This document shows, piece after piece, positions 41,158-52,655 of a stretch of 64,000 bases of DNA. The notes under the pieces were generated by a model. The model saw nothing but the letters and a program-made list of their open reading frames with translations. It was not told the origin of the DNA and searched no databases. The DNA is from an uncultured Collinsella sp. Its GTDB lineage: Bacteria; Actinomycetota; Coriobacteriia; Coriobacteriales; Coriobacteriaceae. Each line of letters opens with the position of its first letter. Positions within the stretch are counted from its first letter, which is position 1. The stretch lies in contig CAKUGF010000001.1 of the NCBI GenBank assembly GCA_934654585.1, positions 1 to 64,000 on the forward strand, given 5' to 3'. The translations under genes were made by a program, and so were the position numbers.

Positions 41158-41359
41158 GGACAGTTAGTTCAGATACGTATAAATCTGGGGCAGTCCGGGA
41201 TGCGTTTTGAGCTGTTTTGGGATGGAAATGGGGCTCTGATGGGTGCTCGGAAGGAGAAATAAGCCGATCGTGCCGCTCCGGGACGACCAAATGGGGTGAA
41301 ATGGTGCCATTTGAGCTCGATTCGGTTCGCAGATTTATACGTATCTGAACTAACTGTCC
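41158..41359. repeat. 202-bp element with 30-bp perfect inverted ends
   Basis: GGACAGTTAGTTCAGATACG opens the left end; the whole 30-bp end (41158-41187) is repeated exactly in inverse at 41330-41359. The 142-bp interior has no convincing reading frame. Size and layout match the 5354-5554 element, but the ends are unrelated. It may be a MITE-like insertion; no target duplication was obvious. Confidence 0.75.
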
Positions 41360-41396
41360 ACCCCGGTCCGACGGCTGCCGATTCGGTGCGGTTTGA

Positions 41397-43696
<2,300 letters not shown>

Positions 43697-43697
<1 letters not shown>

Positions 43698-43876
43698 TGG
43701 ATATCGAGAACCACAATTGCTCGCAGGCCGAAGGACACGCGAAAGGCTCCCAGGCGCAGGCAAAAGAGCACCTGATGGCGCGAATTCGCGTTGCCGAGCG
43801 CGAACGCGCGGCGGACATGTCTCGCGATGCATTTGAAGCGTTGGCCGAACTGGAGTTGAAGCTCCGCTTAGTCTAG
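43697..43876 (+). CDS. small charged protein coupled to ligA
   Basis: A 59-residue open frame whose ATG overlaps the ligA stop as TAATG, the classic coupled arrangement. The translation (MDIENHNCSQAEG... ending ELELKLRLV) is rich in Glu, Arg and Ala and probably helical in its second half. Its end overlaps the convergent MerR gene by nine bases. I do not recognise the family. Confidence 0.5.
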
Positions 43877-44713
43877 TGACACAGGCACCGTGATCTGCGT
43901 CACGTAGGTCGCCGGGTCGTCGCTGATAATGTCGTCGACGAGGGCGATTTCGCGTGAGGGGCCGGCGGGGGCCAGCCCATGCTCATACATGTAATCGAGA
44001 ATACGCTCATAGCGCGGGGCCGCCTGTCCGTGCGTGCCGCGGAAGCTTACGGTCAGGCAGCGTGCGGCGGGACGTACCTCGACGTCCCCCAGGTAATCGT
44101 CCGTGTCATCGAGCAGCAGAAAGACCTCGTCGTAGCCATCAAAGTCACCGGTGGCAATGCGCTCGGGCGCGATGCCCACACCCAGATTGCCAAGGAAGAC
44201 GAAGGTCTCGTGCTGTCCTTTTTGCAGCTGGCGAATCTGCCACTCCAGCGCATAGGCATCGGTGGGGTTGACGCGTTCGCGCAGCACGGCGCAACGAAGT
44301 TCGGGCGCGTTGACCTCGTAGATGGTATCGAGCTCAGCATCCAATGCGCCTCGCAACAAGGCAAGCCGGTTGTCGATCTTGCGTGAGACGCGTTCCAGCT
44401 CACGGCGTTTACGTTCGATAAGCTCCTGCTGCTGGGCGAGTTGGCGCTGCATGAGGTCCACGTCGCGCGTGGTCACAAATTCGCGAATCTGAGCCAACGG
44501 CAAATCGAGAACGCGCAGGTGGCTGATGGTGTTGAGGGTAGAAAGCTGCCGCGCGCCGTAGTAGCGGTAGCCACTTGCCGCATCGACATACGCCGGCTCC
44601 AGCAAGCCCATCTGCTCGTAATGCCGCAGCGTGCCAACGCTCAGGTTAAACAGGCGCGCGACCTCGCCAATGCGGAGCAGGCCGTCGGAATGTTCGCTGG
44701 ATGTATCGGTCAC
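43868..44713 (-). CDS. MerR family regulator with effector-binding domain
   Basis: A 281-residue regulator with an N-terminal MerR winged helix (LRIGEVARLFNLSVGTLRHYEQMGLLEP, SGYRYYGARQLSTLNTI), a coiled-coil dimer helix (QRQLAQQQELIERKRRELERV) and a C-terminal GyrI-like effector domain, as in BmrR-type drug sensors. The start is GTG at 44713 after GAAAGGAG. It lies 56 bp downstream of the MATE gene on the same strand, and a MerR-type dyad lies in the MATE promoter, so it probably activates that operon in response to a drug-like ligand. Confidence 0.9.
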   Translation of the reverse strand: MTDTSSEHSDGLLRIGEVARLFNLSVGTLRHYEQMGLLEPAYVDAASGYRYYGARQLSTLNTISHLRVLDLPLAQIREFVTTRDVDLMQRQLAQQQELIERKRRELERVSRKIDNRLALLRGALDAELDTIYEVNAPELRCAVLRERVNPTDAYALEWQIRQLQKGQHETFVFLGNLGVGIAPERIATGDFDGYDEVFLLLDDTDDYLGDVEVRPAARCLTVSFRGTHGQAAPRYERILDYMYEHGLAPAGPSREIALVDDIISDDPATYVTQITVPVSLD

Positions 44714-44769
44714 GGGATTGCTCCTTTCGGCAGAAAACGGGACAGGGTCGCCAGACTCGTGCCGCTCCG

Positions 44770-46116
44770 CTACGCCACCAACTTGTCAAAAGCACCGCGG
44801 CGGTTGAGCACCGTAAACGCCACCACGCAAATGGCTGCCGACAGAATCGACCCGCACGGCGAGGCGATACCCATGGGAAACAGTGTGTCGGAATAGGCGT
44901 TCGACAGCAGCCATGCGCCCGGCACGCGAATGAGCGCCACGGCCAGCACGTTGTGCGCAAAGCCGATGTAGCTCTTGCCGTACGCGGCGAAAAAGCCGCT
45001 AAAACAAATGTGAATGCCGGCGAAGATCGCGTCGAAAATATAGCTCCGCATATAACCGGTGCCGGCTGCGACCACCGCGGCATCCTTGGCAAAAAAGCCG
45101 AGAAACGCCGGTGCCACCAACCACATGAGCGCCGTGATCAGGCAGCCGTACACCACCGAGATGGTCATGGCGTCCTTGAGCACCTGACGCGCGCGGTCGC
45201 CCTTGCCTGCGCCGGCGTTTTGCGCCGTGAGCGCGCTGACGGTGGCGCCCATGGAACTCGGCACAATGAACAAAAAGCTGATCATCTTCTCGACCAGGCC
45301 CACAGCGGCGGCGTCGACCAGCCCGCGGTGGTTGGCGATGACGGTGATGAACATAAACGCCACCTGGATGCAGCCATCCTGCACGGCCACGGGCACGCCA
45401 ATCTTAAGGATGCTGCCGAGCACCTCGGGCTGGGGGCGCAAATCGCTGCGCTTGACGTGGATGTTCGTGCGGCGGCTCTTGAGCCATACGAGCGCGAGGG
45501 CCACACTTGCCGTCTGCGCGATCACCGTGCCGAGTGCCGCGCCCACGGGGCCGAGTCCCATGTGGCCAATAAACAGAAAGTCGAGCGCGATGTTGATAAC
45601 GCATGCCACGCCGATCACGTACATGGGCGAGCGTGAATCGCCCAGGCCGCGAAAGATGGCCGAGAGGATGTTGTATGCGGCGATGCACGGAATGCCGATA
45701 AAGCAGATGCGCAGGTAGGCGGCAGTGCCCTCGACCGCTTCGGCCGGCGTGCCGATGAGCGCCACGATCTGCGGGCACAGCGCGAGCAAGAGCGCGGCCA
45801 GCACCACCGAGACGCCCATAAAGAGCGTGATGGTGTTGCCGATGGCGGCCTCGGCGCGATCGAAGCGTCGCGAGCCCACGGCGTGGCCGACGATGACGGT
45901 TGTTCCCATGGCCAGGCCCACGAGCGTCACGGTAATGATATAGAGCGTCTGCGCGCCATTGCCCACGGCGGTGATGCCGGCGGCGCCGCTAAACTGCCCG
46001 ATAAAGTACAGGTCGGCCATGCCGTAGAGCATCTGCAAAAAGTACGAGAGCATATAGGGCAGGGCGAAGACCGCGATGGTCTTGAGGACGTTGCCGCGTG
46101 TGAGGTCGTGTTCCAT
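44770..46116 (-). CDS. MATE family efflux transporter
   Basis: A 448-residue multidrug/toxin extrusion protein with twelve helices. Typical segments are LPYMLSYFLQMLYGMADLYFIGQ, GNGAQTLYIITVTLVGLAMG, AIFRGLGDSRSPMYV and GAALGTVIAQTAS. It exports cationic drugs with Na+ or H+ and is paired with the MerR regulator downstream. The ribosome site before 46116 is weak. Confidence 0.93.
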   Translation of the reverse strand: MEHDLTRGNVLKTIAVFALPYMLSYFLQMLYGMADLYFIGQFSGAAGITAVGNGAQTLYIITVTLVGLAMGTTVIVGHAVGSRRFDRAEAAIGNTITLFMGVSVVLAALLLALCPQIVALIGTPAEAVEGTAAYLRICFIGIPCIAAYNILSAIFRGLGDSRSPMYVIGVACVINIALDFLFIGHMGLGPVGAALGTVIAQTASVALALVWLKSRRTNIHVKRSDLRPQPEVLGSILKIGVPVAVQDGCIQVAFMFITVIANHRGLVDAAAVGLVEKMISFLFIVPSSMGATVSALTAQNAGAGKGDRARQVLKDAMTISVVYGCLITALMWLVAPAFLGFFAKDAAVVAAGTGYMRSYIFDAIFAGIHICFSGFFAAYGKSYIGFAHNVLAVALIRVPGAWLLSNAYSDTLFPMGIASPCGSILSAAICVVAFTVLNRRGAFDKLVA

Positions 46117-46165
46117 GGGCAGGGCACTTTCTGGCTTGGTTCGTTTGCGTACCAGTGTAGTGAAA

Positions 46166-46190
46166 ACCCTACAACGATTGTAGAGTCAAG
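46166..46190 (-). promoter_or_regulatory. MerR-type operator/promoter of the MATE gene
   Basis: On the minus strand TTGACT is followed by the dyad CTACAA-TCG-TTGTAG and then TTCACT about 18-19 bases on. An over-long spacer with a dyad inside is the hallmark of promoters activated by MerR proteins through DNA untwisting. Confidence 0.7.
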
Positions 46191-46289
46191 GTTCATGTTG
46201 GCGGTGGGGCGAAAAAATCGCGCCTTCAATCATTTCCATTTGAATACGGGCACGCGCCGCGCGGGCTTAGCGCCTGCGCCAGCCTTGCA

Positions 46290-46337
46290 GAAATCGATTT
46301 CGGAACACTTGACACCATCGCTCGGCGCGCAATAATA
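46290..46337 (+). promoter_or_regulatory. promoter of the ABC exporter operon
   Basis: TTGACA (46309-46314) is a consensus -35, with AATAAT (46331-46336) as -10 after 16 bp. GAAATCGATTTC (46290-46301), a perfect palindrome related to the type 2 operator, lies just upstream; it could be an activator or repressor site. Confidence 0.65.
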
Positions 46338-46377
46338 CGTGCGTTTGCGAACAACGTTTGATGGGGGATGAACCTGC

Positions 46378-48219
46378 GTGCGCAATCTCAAAATCTTGTT
46401 TTCCTATTTGGGGGCATACCGTCGCGATGCCATACTCGGTGTGATGTTCGTCTCGGTTGAGACCGCGCTCGAGTTGTTTATCCCGGTCATCATGGCCAAC
46501 ATCATCGACGTAGGCGTGCCCGCGGGCGACGTCAACTATATGCTGCTGCAGGGCGCATGCATGCTGGTGTGCGCGGCGTTTTCGCTGGTATTGGGCCTGG
46601 GCTATGCCCGCACGTCCGCTCGCGTGGCTTCGGGCCTGGGCGCCAACCTGCGCGAGGCCGAGTATCGCAAGATCCAGACGCTCGCCTTTGGCAACCTGGA
46701 CAACTACGACGCCAGCTCGCTTGTTACCCGCATGACCACCGACATCACCGTCATCCAAAACGCCATCGGCAACGGCTTCCGTCCCATGGTGCGCGGACCG
46801 GTGACGCTCATTGTCGGCCTGGTCTATGCCCTGGTGCTGTCGCGCCCGCTCGCCACGGTCTTCGCGATTATCCTGCCCGTGCTGGCGATTGTGCTGGGCG
46901 TCATCACCTACCGCGTGAGCCCGCTCTACCGCCAGCTGCAGACCTCGATGGACCACCTCAACGGCGTGGTGCAGGAGGACCTCACCGCCGTGCGCGCCGT
47001 CAAGGCGTATGTGCGCGCCGAGCACGAGGAGGCTAAGTTCGATACCGTCAATACCGAGCTCGCACACACGGCGACAAAGACCTTCGGCAATGCCGTGCTC
47101 AACCTGCCGGTGTTTCAGCTGTCGATGTACGTGGCCGCCATCTCCATCCTGTGGATCGGCGGGCGCATGATTATCGCCGGCGAGCTGGGCGTGGGCTCGC
47201 TCACGGGCTTTATGAGCTACGTGCTGCTGATCATGAACTCGCTCATGATGATCTCCAACGTGTTTTTGCTGCTCACGCGCGCGCTTGCCAGCGTGGAGCG
47301 CATTTCGCGCGTGATTGACGAGCAATCGCTCATCCAGGCACCTGCGGCAGACGCGGCGGTGCGCGAGGTTGTCGACGGAAGCGTTGAGTTCCGCGACGTG
47401 TCGTTTAAGTACCGCGCGGATGCTGCCGAGGACGTGCTTGAGCATATCGACCTTCGTATTGAGCCGGGCTCCACGGTGGGCGTGCTCGGCGGCACGGGCT
47501 CGGGCAAGAGCTCGCTCGTGCAGCTCATCGCGCGCCTGTACGACGCGACCGAGGGCGCCGTGCTCGTGGGCGGGCGTGACGTGCGCGACTACGACCTGGC
47601 CGCCCTGCGCGACGCCGTGGGCATTGTGCTGCAAAAGAACGTGCTGTTTACGGGCACCGTGCGCGAGAATCTGCAGTGGGGCGCGCCCGATGCCATCGAC
47701 GAGGAGCTGCTGCGTGCCTGCCGCGCGGCGTGTGTGGACGAGTTCCTGGATCGCATCGGCGGGCTCGACGGCGAGTTGGGCCAGGGCGGAGCCGGTGTTT
47801 CGGGCGGGCAGAAACAGCGCCTGTGCATAGCGCGCACGCTGCTCAAACATCCGCGCGTGCTTATTTTTGACGACTCCACCAGTGCGGTCGATATGGCGAC
47901 CGACGCCAAGATCCGCGAGCACATCGCGCAGATTCCCGATACGACCGTGATCATCATCGCCCAGCGCATCGCGAGCGTGATGGATGCCGATCGCATTGTG
48001 GTTCTGGACGACGGCCGTGTCCATGGTGTGGGCACGCACGAAGAGTTGCTGGCGGGTGACAACATCTACCAGGAGATTTACGCCTCACAGATGGAGTTCG
48101 CGGGGGATGCGGACGACGGTGACGACGATGCCGGCGACGCTGACGGCGCGGATGATCCGTTTTCCTCCGTCGCATGCGGATCACTTCGAGCCACGGAAGG
48201 AGGTGAGCGCCATGCCTAA
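46378..48219 (+). CDS. ABC exporter half-transporter with degenerate ATPase site
   Basis: A 613-residue type IV ABC exporter: six membrane helices (residues 1-320) and an ATPase domain. Walker A is GGTGSGKSS and the signature is VSGGQ, both canonical, but the catalytic glutamate after Walker B is aspartate (LIFDDSTS) and the switch histidine is glutamine (IIAQRIA). A C-terminal acidic tail (GDADDGDDDAGDAD) follows. The protein should pair with the next gene product as a heterodimer. The start is GTG at 46378 after GGGGGAT. Confidence 0.93.
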   Translation: MRNLKILFSYLGAYRRDAILGVMFVSVETALELFIPVIMANIIDVGVPAGDVNYMLLQGACMLVCAAFSLVLGLGYARTSARVASGLGANLREAEYRKIQTLAFGNLDNYDASSLVTRMTTDITVIQNAIGNGFRPMVRGPVTLIVGLVYALVLSRPLATVFAIILPVLAIVLGVITYRVSPLYRQLQTSMDHLNGVVQEDLTAVRAVKAYVRAEHEEAKFDTVNTELAHTATKTFGNAVLNLPVFQLSMYVAAISILWIGGRMIIAGELGVGSLTGFMSYVLLIMNSLMMISNVFLLLTRALASVERISRVIDEQSLIQAPAADAAVREVVDGSVEFRDVSFKYRADAAEDVLEHIDLRIEPGSTVGVLGGTGSGKSSLVQLIARLYDATEGAVLVGGRDVRDYDLAALRDAVGIVLQKNVLFTGTVRENLQWGAPDAIDEELLRACRAACVDEFLDRIGGLDGELGQGGAGVSGGQKQRLCIARTLLKHPRVLIFDDSTSAVDMATDAKIREHIAQIPDTTVIIIAQRIASVMDADRIVVLDDGRVHGVGTHEELLAGDNIYQEIYASQMEFAGDADDGDDDAGDADGADDPFSSVACGSLRATEGGERHA

Positions 48220-50110
48220 GACATCCGCTCAGGCCCGTCCGGCCAATCTGGGGCAGACGCTCCGCCGCCTGCTCAGCTACATGGGCCACGCCAAGTTCTC
48301 GCTGCTTGCGGTAGGTGTGCTCGCTTCTATCGCCGCCATCGCGAGCCTCGCCGGTACCTATATGGTGCGCCCCATCGTCAACGGCCTGGCTACGGGCGGG
48401 GAGGAGCTGCTCACCAAGCAGGTTCTCTTTACGGCCGCCATCTACGCCGCGGGCGTGCTCTCGGCCCTGGGCTATTCGCAAATCATGGTGCGCGCAGCCC
48501 AGCGCGTGGTGTCCGACATCCGCCGCGACCTGTTCGCGCATATCCAGACGCTGCCGCTCAGCTATTTCGACAGCACGCGCTCGGGCGACATCATGAGCTT
48601 CTTCACCAACGACGTCGACACGGTCTCCGAGGCGCTCAACAACAGCTTTGCCAACGTGATTCAGGCGACGATCCAGGTCATCGGCACCACGGCCATGCTC
48701 ATCATCCTCAACTGGCAGCTCACGATTATCACGCTCGTGTGCGACGCGGCCATTGTGCTGTACGCGCGCTACTCGGGTATTCGCTCCAAGCGTTTCTTTG
48801 CCGCCCAGCAGGCGTCGCTCGGCGACTTGGACGGATATGTCGAGGAGATGGTCTCGGGCCAAAAGGTCATCAAGGTCTTTAACCACGAGCAGGCCAACGT
48901 GGCCGGTTTTGACACGCGCAACCAGGAGCTGCGCCGCACCGGTGGCGCCGCGCAGGCCTACGCCAACTCGATGGTGCCCATGACCGTGGTGATCGGATAT
49001 GCCAACTACGCGATCGTTGCGGTGGCGGGCGGCATGCTCTGCATCAACGGCCTGGCCGACGTGGGCGCGCTCGCGAGCTACCTGGTCTTTGTACGTCAGG
49101 CGGCCATGCCCATCAACCAGTTCACGCAGCTGGGCAACTTCTTGCTCAACGCGCTGGCCGGTGCCGAGCGCCTGTTTGCCGCGATGGACCTGCAGCCCGA
49201 GGTGGATGAGGGCTGTGTGGAGCTGGTACAGACGGGCGAGTCTGCATGGGCGTGGAAGATTCCCGAGGGCCGTGGCGTGGGCACGTACGGGCATCTGCAC
49301 GACGTGGCCTCGGTCGACGATGCGGGCCGTTCGGTGGCGGCCGACGGCACCGAGCTTGTCACCGGCCTGGTGCCGCTTGCCGGCGACGTGCGCTTTCATG
49401 CCGTGGACTTTTCCTACGTGCCGGGTACGCGCGTGCTCACGGACCTCAACTTGTTTGCCAAGCCGGGACAGAAGATTGCTTTTGTGGGCTCGACGGGCGC
49501 CGGAAAGACGACCATCACCAACCTCATCAACCGCTTCTACGAGGTCGATGACGGTGAGATCACGTACGACGGCATCGACGTCAAGCACATTGCCAAGGCC
49601 AGCCTGCGTGGGTCGCTCGGCATTGTGCTGCAGGATACGCACCTGTTTAGCGGCACCATTGCGCAGAACATCCGCTTTGGCAAGCTCGACGCGACTGACG
49701 AGGAGGTGCGCGTCGCCGCAGAGGCCGCCTGCGCCGACTCGTTTATCCGCCGCCTGCCACAAGGCTACGACACGCCGGTCACCGCCGACGGTGCCAACCT
49801 GTCGCAGGGCCAGCGCCAGCTGCTCGCCATCGCGCGCGTGGCCGTGGCCGATCCGCCGGTGCTCATCCTGGACGAGGCAACAAGCTCCATCGACACACGC
49901 ACCGAAAAGCTCATCGAGCGCGGCATGGACCGCATCATGCGCGGGCGCACCACGTTTATGATCGCGCACCGCCTGTCCACCGTCCGCGACGCCGACGCGA
50001 TCATGGTCCTCGAGCACGGCCGCATCATCGAACGCGGCACCCACGAGGAGCTCCTTGCGTTGCACGGGGAGTACTGGCAGCTGGCGCACGGCTTGAAAGA
50101 GCTGGATTAA
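48212..50110 (+). CDS. ABC exporter half-transporter, catalytic partner
   Basis: A 632-residue half-transporter starting inside the stop region of the previous gene (eight-base overlap, GGAAGGAGG upstream). It has a canonical Walker A (GSTGAGKTT), Walker B (LILDEATS) and H-loop (IAHRLS), but a deviant signature LSQGQ. The deviations are the exact complement of those in the partner, giving one functional and one degenerate nucleotide site, as in TmrAB/LmrCD-type exporters. An insertion of about 50 residues between the membrane and ATPase domains is notable. The exported substrate is unknown; drugs or lipids are typical. Confidence 0.93.
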   Translation: MPKTSAQARPANLGQTLRRLLSYMGHAKFSLLAVGVLASIAAIASLAGTYMVRPIVNGLATGGEELLTKQVLFTAAIYAAGVLSALGYSQIMVRAAQRVVSDIRRDLFAHIQTLPLSYFDSTRSGDIMSFFTNDVDTVSEALNNSFANVIQATIQVIGTTAMLIILNWQLTIITLVCDAAIVLYARYSGIRSKRFFAAQQASLGDLDGYVEEMVSGQKVIKVFNHEQANVAGFDTRNQELRRTGGAAQAYANSMVPMTVVIGYANYAIVAVAGGMLCINGLADVGALASYLVFVRQAAMPINQFTQLGNFLLNALAGAERLFAAMDLQPEVDEGCVELVQTGESAWAWKIPEGRGVGTYGHLHDVASVDDAGRSVAADGTELVTGLVPLAGDVRFHAVDFSYVPGTRVLTDLNLFAKPGQKIAFVGSTGAGKTTITNLINRFYEVDDGEITYDGIDVKHIAKASLRGSLGIVLQDTHLFSGTIAQNIRFGKLDATDEEVRVAAEAACADSFIRRLPQGYDTPVTADGANLSQGQRQLLAIARVAVADPPVLILDEATSSIDTRTEKLIERGMDRIMRGRTTFMIAHRLSTVRDADAIMVLEHGRIIERGTHEELLALHGEYWQLAHGLKELD

Positions 50111-50159
50111 CCCGTTCGGGCACAGTGCTTTGGCTCTCCATGCCCCCCATCCCGCCTCA

Positions 50160-50225
50160 AACCGTCCCAACATTCGACGTTATTTGCCAATATCGGGAAA
50201 AGCATCGAATGTTGGGACGGTTTTT
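50160..50225 (+). terminator. family B inverted repeat (copy 1), terminator
   Basis: AACCGTCCCAACATTCGA and TCGAATGTTGGGACGGTT pair perfectly and are followed by Ts. A near-identical copy, including the spacer, is at 51401-51461. Confidence 0.8.
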
Positions 50226-50323
50226 CTGTCATCCGATCGGGTGGAATCGCTTTCTCGCGCAAGAAGGTGTGCGAGTACGCGAGCGGGGGAATAAGGTTGG
50301 TTATCCGACCCATTGGAGGGCTC

Positions 50324-51361
50324 ATGGACCTGCCGATCGTCCTGTCCCATAAGACTGCCTGGCTGTACCACAACGTGGCGCGCCCGTCCGAGCCGCTCTC
50401 ACGAGCAATCGGTCTATACGATGAGGGCTCGATTGCCGACGAGGCGGAGTCGACCGCGGGCCTGCCCAAATTGGGGCTCGATGCCAAGGGGCTGAGAATA
50501 TCTGCAGCGGTCGAGATTGTTACCGACTACCTGGTCTCACTTGGTATTCCTCAAGAGGAACTCGACCGTATTGATACGCTGGTCAACTTCGATTTTGAAC
50601 GCTCTCGGCCGGCGGGTCTCCGACGCCACGTGTTTGGGGCGCCCATACCTTCGGATCATCTTATCGAGGTGGCAGAGGGCCTCTTGGTGGTTGATGAGGC
50701 CATGTGCTTTGTCCAGGCGGGCTCGTGGATGAGTGAACCCGAACAGCTGGAATATGGGTATGAAATCTGCGCCCGATACCATTTGAATCATTTGTCGTCA
50801 GGCGATTATATCGAGATGGGGCAGAGGTATACCGTTGCCGACTTGATCGCTTATTGCGATGAGAACCGATCTCGTCAGGGGGCTACACGTGCGGCTGCCG
50901 TGCTCAAACGCGTGCACGATGGCGCGCGGTCGCCCATGGAGACGGCCACCGCGATCATGGTCGTCGCGAAGCGTTCCCAGGGCGGACTCGGGTACACCAG
51001 GGCTGAGCTCAACCATCGGGTCGATGTTCCCAACGAGTTCAAATATCTCGCTAAGGCCGGGTATTTCGAGATCGATGTATATGCACCTGCGAGCGGTACG
51101 GGGATTGAATACAACGGCTCGGACCATCTCGATAAACAGCGCAGTGCGTCTGACGCGGAGCGTATGACCGTGCTGAGCGCGCTAGGCTTTAAGATGATCG
51201 TCCTCACCGGGACTCAGTTTGCCCACCAGCTGCAATTGCATCGGGCGATGAATGCCATCGCGCTCGCTATGGGCCTCAAATGCGACCGAAGCGAGACGTT
51301 CCAGAAACGGCAAAATGACCTGCGGGAATTCGTGATTCGGCACTGGAACGGTGGCCTTTAG
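50324..51361 (+). CDS. AbiEi-like protein with DUF559/PD-(D/E)XK-type C-terminus
   Basis: A 345-residue protein I can place only loosely. The N-terminal half (LPIVLSHKTAWLYHN, HVFGAPIP, VVDEAMCFVQAGS) resembles the AbiEi type IV antitoxin arrangement common in actinobacteria. The C-terminal part (YFEIDVYAP, GIEYNGSDHLD, DAERMTVLSALGFKMIVLT) looks like the DUF559 endonuclease-like fold, with Asp and Glu as candidate metal ligands. It is enclosed by two copies of the same family B hairpin. No AbiEii-like toxin is adjacent. Start at 50324 after TTGGAGGG. Confidence 0.6.
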   Translation: MDLPIVLSHKTAWLYHNVARPSEPLSRAIGLYDEGSIADEAESTAGLPKLGLDAKGLRISAAVEIVTDYLVSLGIPQEELDRIDTLVNFDFERSRPAGLRRHVFGAPIPSDHLIEVAEGLLVVDEAMCFVQAGSWMSEPEQLEYGYEICARYHLNHLSSGDYIEMGQRYTVADLIAYCDENRSRQGATRAAAVLKRVHDGARSPMETATAIMVVAKRSQGGLGYTRAELNHRVDVPNEFKYLAKAGYFEIDVYAPASGTGIEYNGSDHLDKQRSASDAERMTVLSALGFKMIVLTGTQFAHQLQLHRAMNAIALAMGLKCDRSETFQKRQNDLREFVIRHWNGGL

Positions 51362-51400
51362 GGGCGGCTAGCTCGTCTTTCGAGCCCTGCGGACACCTAG

Positions 51401-51461
51401 ACCGTCCCAACATTCGACGTTTTTTGCCAATATCGGGAAAAGCGTCGAATGTTGGGACGGT
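51401..51461. repeat. family B inverted repeat (copy 2)
   Basis: ACCGTCCCAACATTCGACG and its inverse flank a TTTTTTGCCAATATCGGGAA spacer nearly identical to copy 1 at 50160. The two copies bracket the AbiEi-like gene. Confidence 0.8.
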
Positions 51462-51595
51462 TTGAATGCTGAAGATGGGACCGGGAAGTCTGTCTTGCTC
51501 GAAGCGACCCGTCCTGTCGTACGCGTGTCGACCCGATTTCTGTGTGCGGTACTATATTCCCTGAAGAATAATGGCCTGCGCGAGGGGAGGATTGC

Positions 51596-52651
51596 GTGGA
51601 CGAGCGCCTGCAACATGATGGTTTTGGCCGCGACATCAACTACCTGCGCATTGCCATAACCGACAAGTGTAATTTCCGCTGCATCTACTGTATGCCCGCC
51701 GACGGCGTGGCGCCGCGCGCGCATGATGAGCTACTCAGCGCCGAGGAAATCGCCCGCTTTGTGCGTCTGGTGGCGGGGGAAGGCATTCGCCGCGTGCGCC
51801 TGACGGGTGGCGAGCCGCTGGTCAGCCGCCGCATTATCCCGCTCATTCGCGACATCCGCGCAATCCCGCAGATCGAGGACATCTCGCTCACCACTAACGG
51901 CGCCCTGCTACCCAAGTTGGCGCCGCAGCTCAAAGACGCCGGGCTCGACCGCGTCAACATTTCGCTCGACACGCTCGACCCCACGCTCTTCGGAAAGATC
52001 ACGCGCCTGGGCCGGCTCGAGCAAACCATGGCCGGCATCGATGCGGCGCTAACCTGGGGCTTTGAGCCGGTTAAGGTCAACTGCGTGGTGGTCCGCCGCC
52101 TCAACCAGGATGTGGCTGCCCTTGCGCGCCTGACCGTTGACCGCCCCATTCACCTGCGCTTTATCGAATACATGCCCATCGGCGACGAACACACGAGCTC
52201 GCATTGCGCTGTGGACCCGCATGCGCCCACGCTCAATCCCGAGCTGTGGGATGCGAGCGACACCGTGCCGAGCGACGAGCTGCGGGCACGCATCAATGTC
52301 GGCGCCGCTGCGGCTGGCCTGGGCGAGCTTGAGCCGCTCGACATCAACGACGCTCCCGCCGGTGCCGGCCCCGCGCGCTACTGGCGCTTTCCGGGCGCGG
52401 CGGGTACAGTCGGCTTCATTAGTGCCATGTCCAACCATTTTTGCGCGAGCTGCAACCGTCTGCGCCTGACGGCGGACGGCAACGTGCGCCCCTGCCTGTT
52501 CAGCGATGCCGAGTATTCGGTTCGCGAGGCGCTGCGCCGTGGTGATGATATGCAGGTACTTTCGATTTGGCGCGATGCCGTGGCCCACAAACCGCAGGAA
52601 CACGCGATAATTGAGGGCACGCAACGATTTATGTCCCAAATCGGAGGATGA
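51596..52651 (+). CDS. moaA: GTP 3',8-cyclase MoaA
   Basis: A 351-residue radical SAM enzyme starting molybdopterin synthesis. The SAM cluster cysteines are C25, C29 and C32 (CNFRCIYC), and the second cluster is in HFCASCNRLRLTADG with a later cysteine in VRPCLF. The usual LTGGEPL and SLDTLDP motifs are present. The start is GTG at 51596 after GAGGGGAGG. Only four bases separate it from the moaC-mobB fusion, so the pair is an operon. The C-terminal GG tail is not typical here (MSQIGG ends with GG, consistent with the family). Confidence 0.96.
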   Translation: MDERLQHDGFGRDINYLRIAITDKCNFRCIYCMPADGVAPRAHDELLSAEEIARFVRLVAGEGIRRVRLTGGEPLVSRRIIPLIRDIRAIPQIEDISLTTNGALLPKLAPQLKDAGLDRVNISLDTLDPTLFGKITRLGRLEQTMAGIDAALTWGFEPVKVNCVVVRRLNQDVAALARLTVDRPIHLRFIEYMPIGDEHTSSHCAVDPHAPTLNPELWDASDTVPSDELRARINVGAAAAGLGELEPLDINDAPAGAGPARYWRFPGAAGTVGFISAMSNHFCASCNRLRLTADGNVRPCLFSDAEYSVREALRRGDDMQVLSIWRDAVAHKPQEHAIIEGTQRFMSQIGG

Positions 52652-52655
52652 TCAT

